Source of the DNA: Flavobacterium psychrophilum
GTDB taxonomy: Bacteria > Bacteroidota > Bacteroidia > Flavobacteriales > Flavobacteriaceae
Length of the DNA stretch: 5,899 bases
Direction: 5' to 3'
NCBI GenBank assembly: GCA_003243255.1
Contig: QFQM01000261.1
Coordinates: 1-5,899 of the forward strand
Shown: positions 5,721 to 5,899 of the stretch, piece by piece
How positions within the stretch are numbered: position 1 is the stretch's first letter
Layout of the letters: every line of letters begins with the position of its first letter
Notes under the pieces: model-generated
What the model was told of the DNA's origin: nothing
Seen by the model: only the letters and a program-made list of their open reading frames with translations
The model's database searches: none
Translations under genes and position numbers: made by a program

Positions 5721-5899
5721 CTAACCAAAGCGAACTTTATAAAACATCAATAACTTGCGGTACTGCCTGGCTAATCGGCCAATATTCTTTTTCGTTATTT
5801 TCATTGCACCGCGAGGGGCGGCGCTTAGCCAAAGTGCTGCTTCTTCTGCCAGCATCGGTTCCAGCCTCTGCGGATGGATATACGTCGGATACGCAATAA
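5721..5899 (-). CDS. kpsC: Capsule beta-Kdo transferase KpsC, C-terminal 58 residues only
   Basis: On the minus strand a frame open from the window edge runs [14 protein letters not shown] and ends at TAG (5723-5721), with the basic tail [20 protein letters not shown] near the end. It is too short to appear as a complete gene because its start lies outside the window. The YPTYIHP stretch, the position 23 nt before kpsS on the same strand, and the region 1 order kpsF-E-D-U-C-S support kpsC. KpsC is the dual-domain transferase that alternately adds beta-2,4 and beta-2,7 Kdo residues after KpsS primes the lipid. The two catalytic domains cannot be assessed here. Confidence 0.85.
   Translation of the reverse strand, partial: IAYPTYIHPQRLEPMLAEEAALWLSAAPRGAMKITKKNIGRLARQYRKLLMFYKVRFG

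Overview
The window looks like the junction of a group 2-type (ABC-transporter-dependent, Kdo-linked) capsule locus of an Enterobacterales bacterium, E. coli-like in organisation. The right side carries the conserved region 1 genes kpsC (C-terminal end only) and kpsS on the minus strand. They are visibly richer in G+C than the rest and close to the Kdo-linker transferases of E. coli. Everything to the left of kpsS is A+T-rich, as expected of the variable, serotype-specific region 2. The species cannot be fixed from this window.

Layout, left to right. (1) Bases 2-1150 (+): the C-terminal part of a probable capsule-assembly protein of the HAD-like/glycosyltransferase-associated kind, closed by a strong 12-bp-stem terminator. 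(2) Bases 1258-3449 (+): a phage tailspike/tail-fibre-like protein with a stalk of about 16 Hep/Hag (YadA-head-like) repeats and a C-terminal S74 intramolecular chaperone. It has its own candidate promoter (overlapping the upstream terminator), a strong AGGAGG ribosome binding site and its own terminator. (3) Bases 3589-4200 (-): a left-handed beta-helix O-acetyltransferase resembling the polysialate acetyltransferase OatWY, convergent with the tailspike gene. (4) Bases 4444-5697 (-): kpsS. (5) Bases 5721-5899 (-): the end of kpsC.

The most notable point is the start of the tailspike gene. The only good ribosome binding site drives an ATG at 1258 that encodes a textbook twin-arginine (Tat) signal peptide. 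That frame stops at 1434, and the 687-residue tailspike body lies in the -1 frame. Inside the 61-bp overlap sits a perfect X_XXY_YYZ heptamer (C_CCA_AAG, 1374-1380), followed after 6 nt by a 7-bp stem, with a weak SD-like AAGG 12 nt upstream. This is the arrangement of a programmed -1 frameshift site. The joined product would be a 730-residue, Tat-exported, self-processing trimeric tailspike made by a capsulated bacterium. A simple 1-nt deletion (decayed gene or sequence error) is the competing explanation.

Together: KpsC and KpsS build the poly-Kdo linker on the lipid anchor, the partial left-hand gene probably contributes to polymer assembly, and the acetyltransferase probably decorates the polymer. 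The tailspike-like protein may act on or bind the capsule or cell surface. It lacks an obvious long catalytic beta-helix, so an enzyme activity cannot be claimed.
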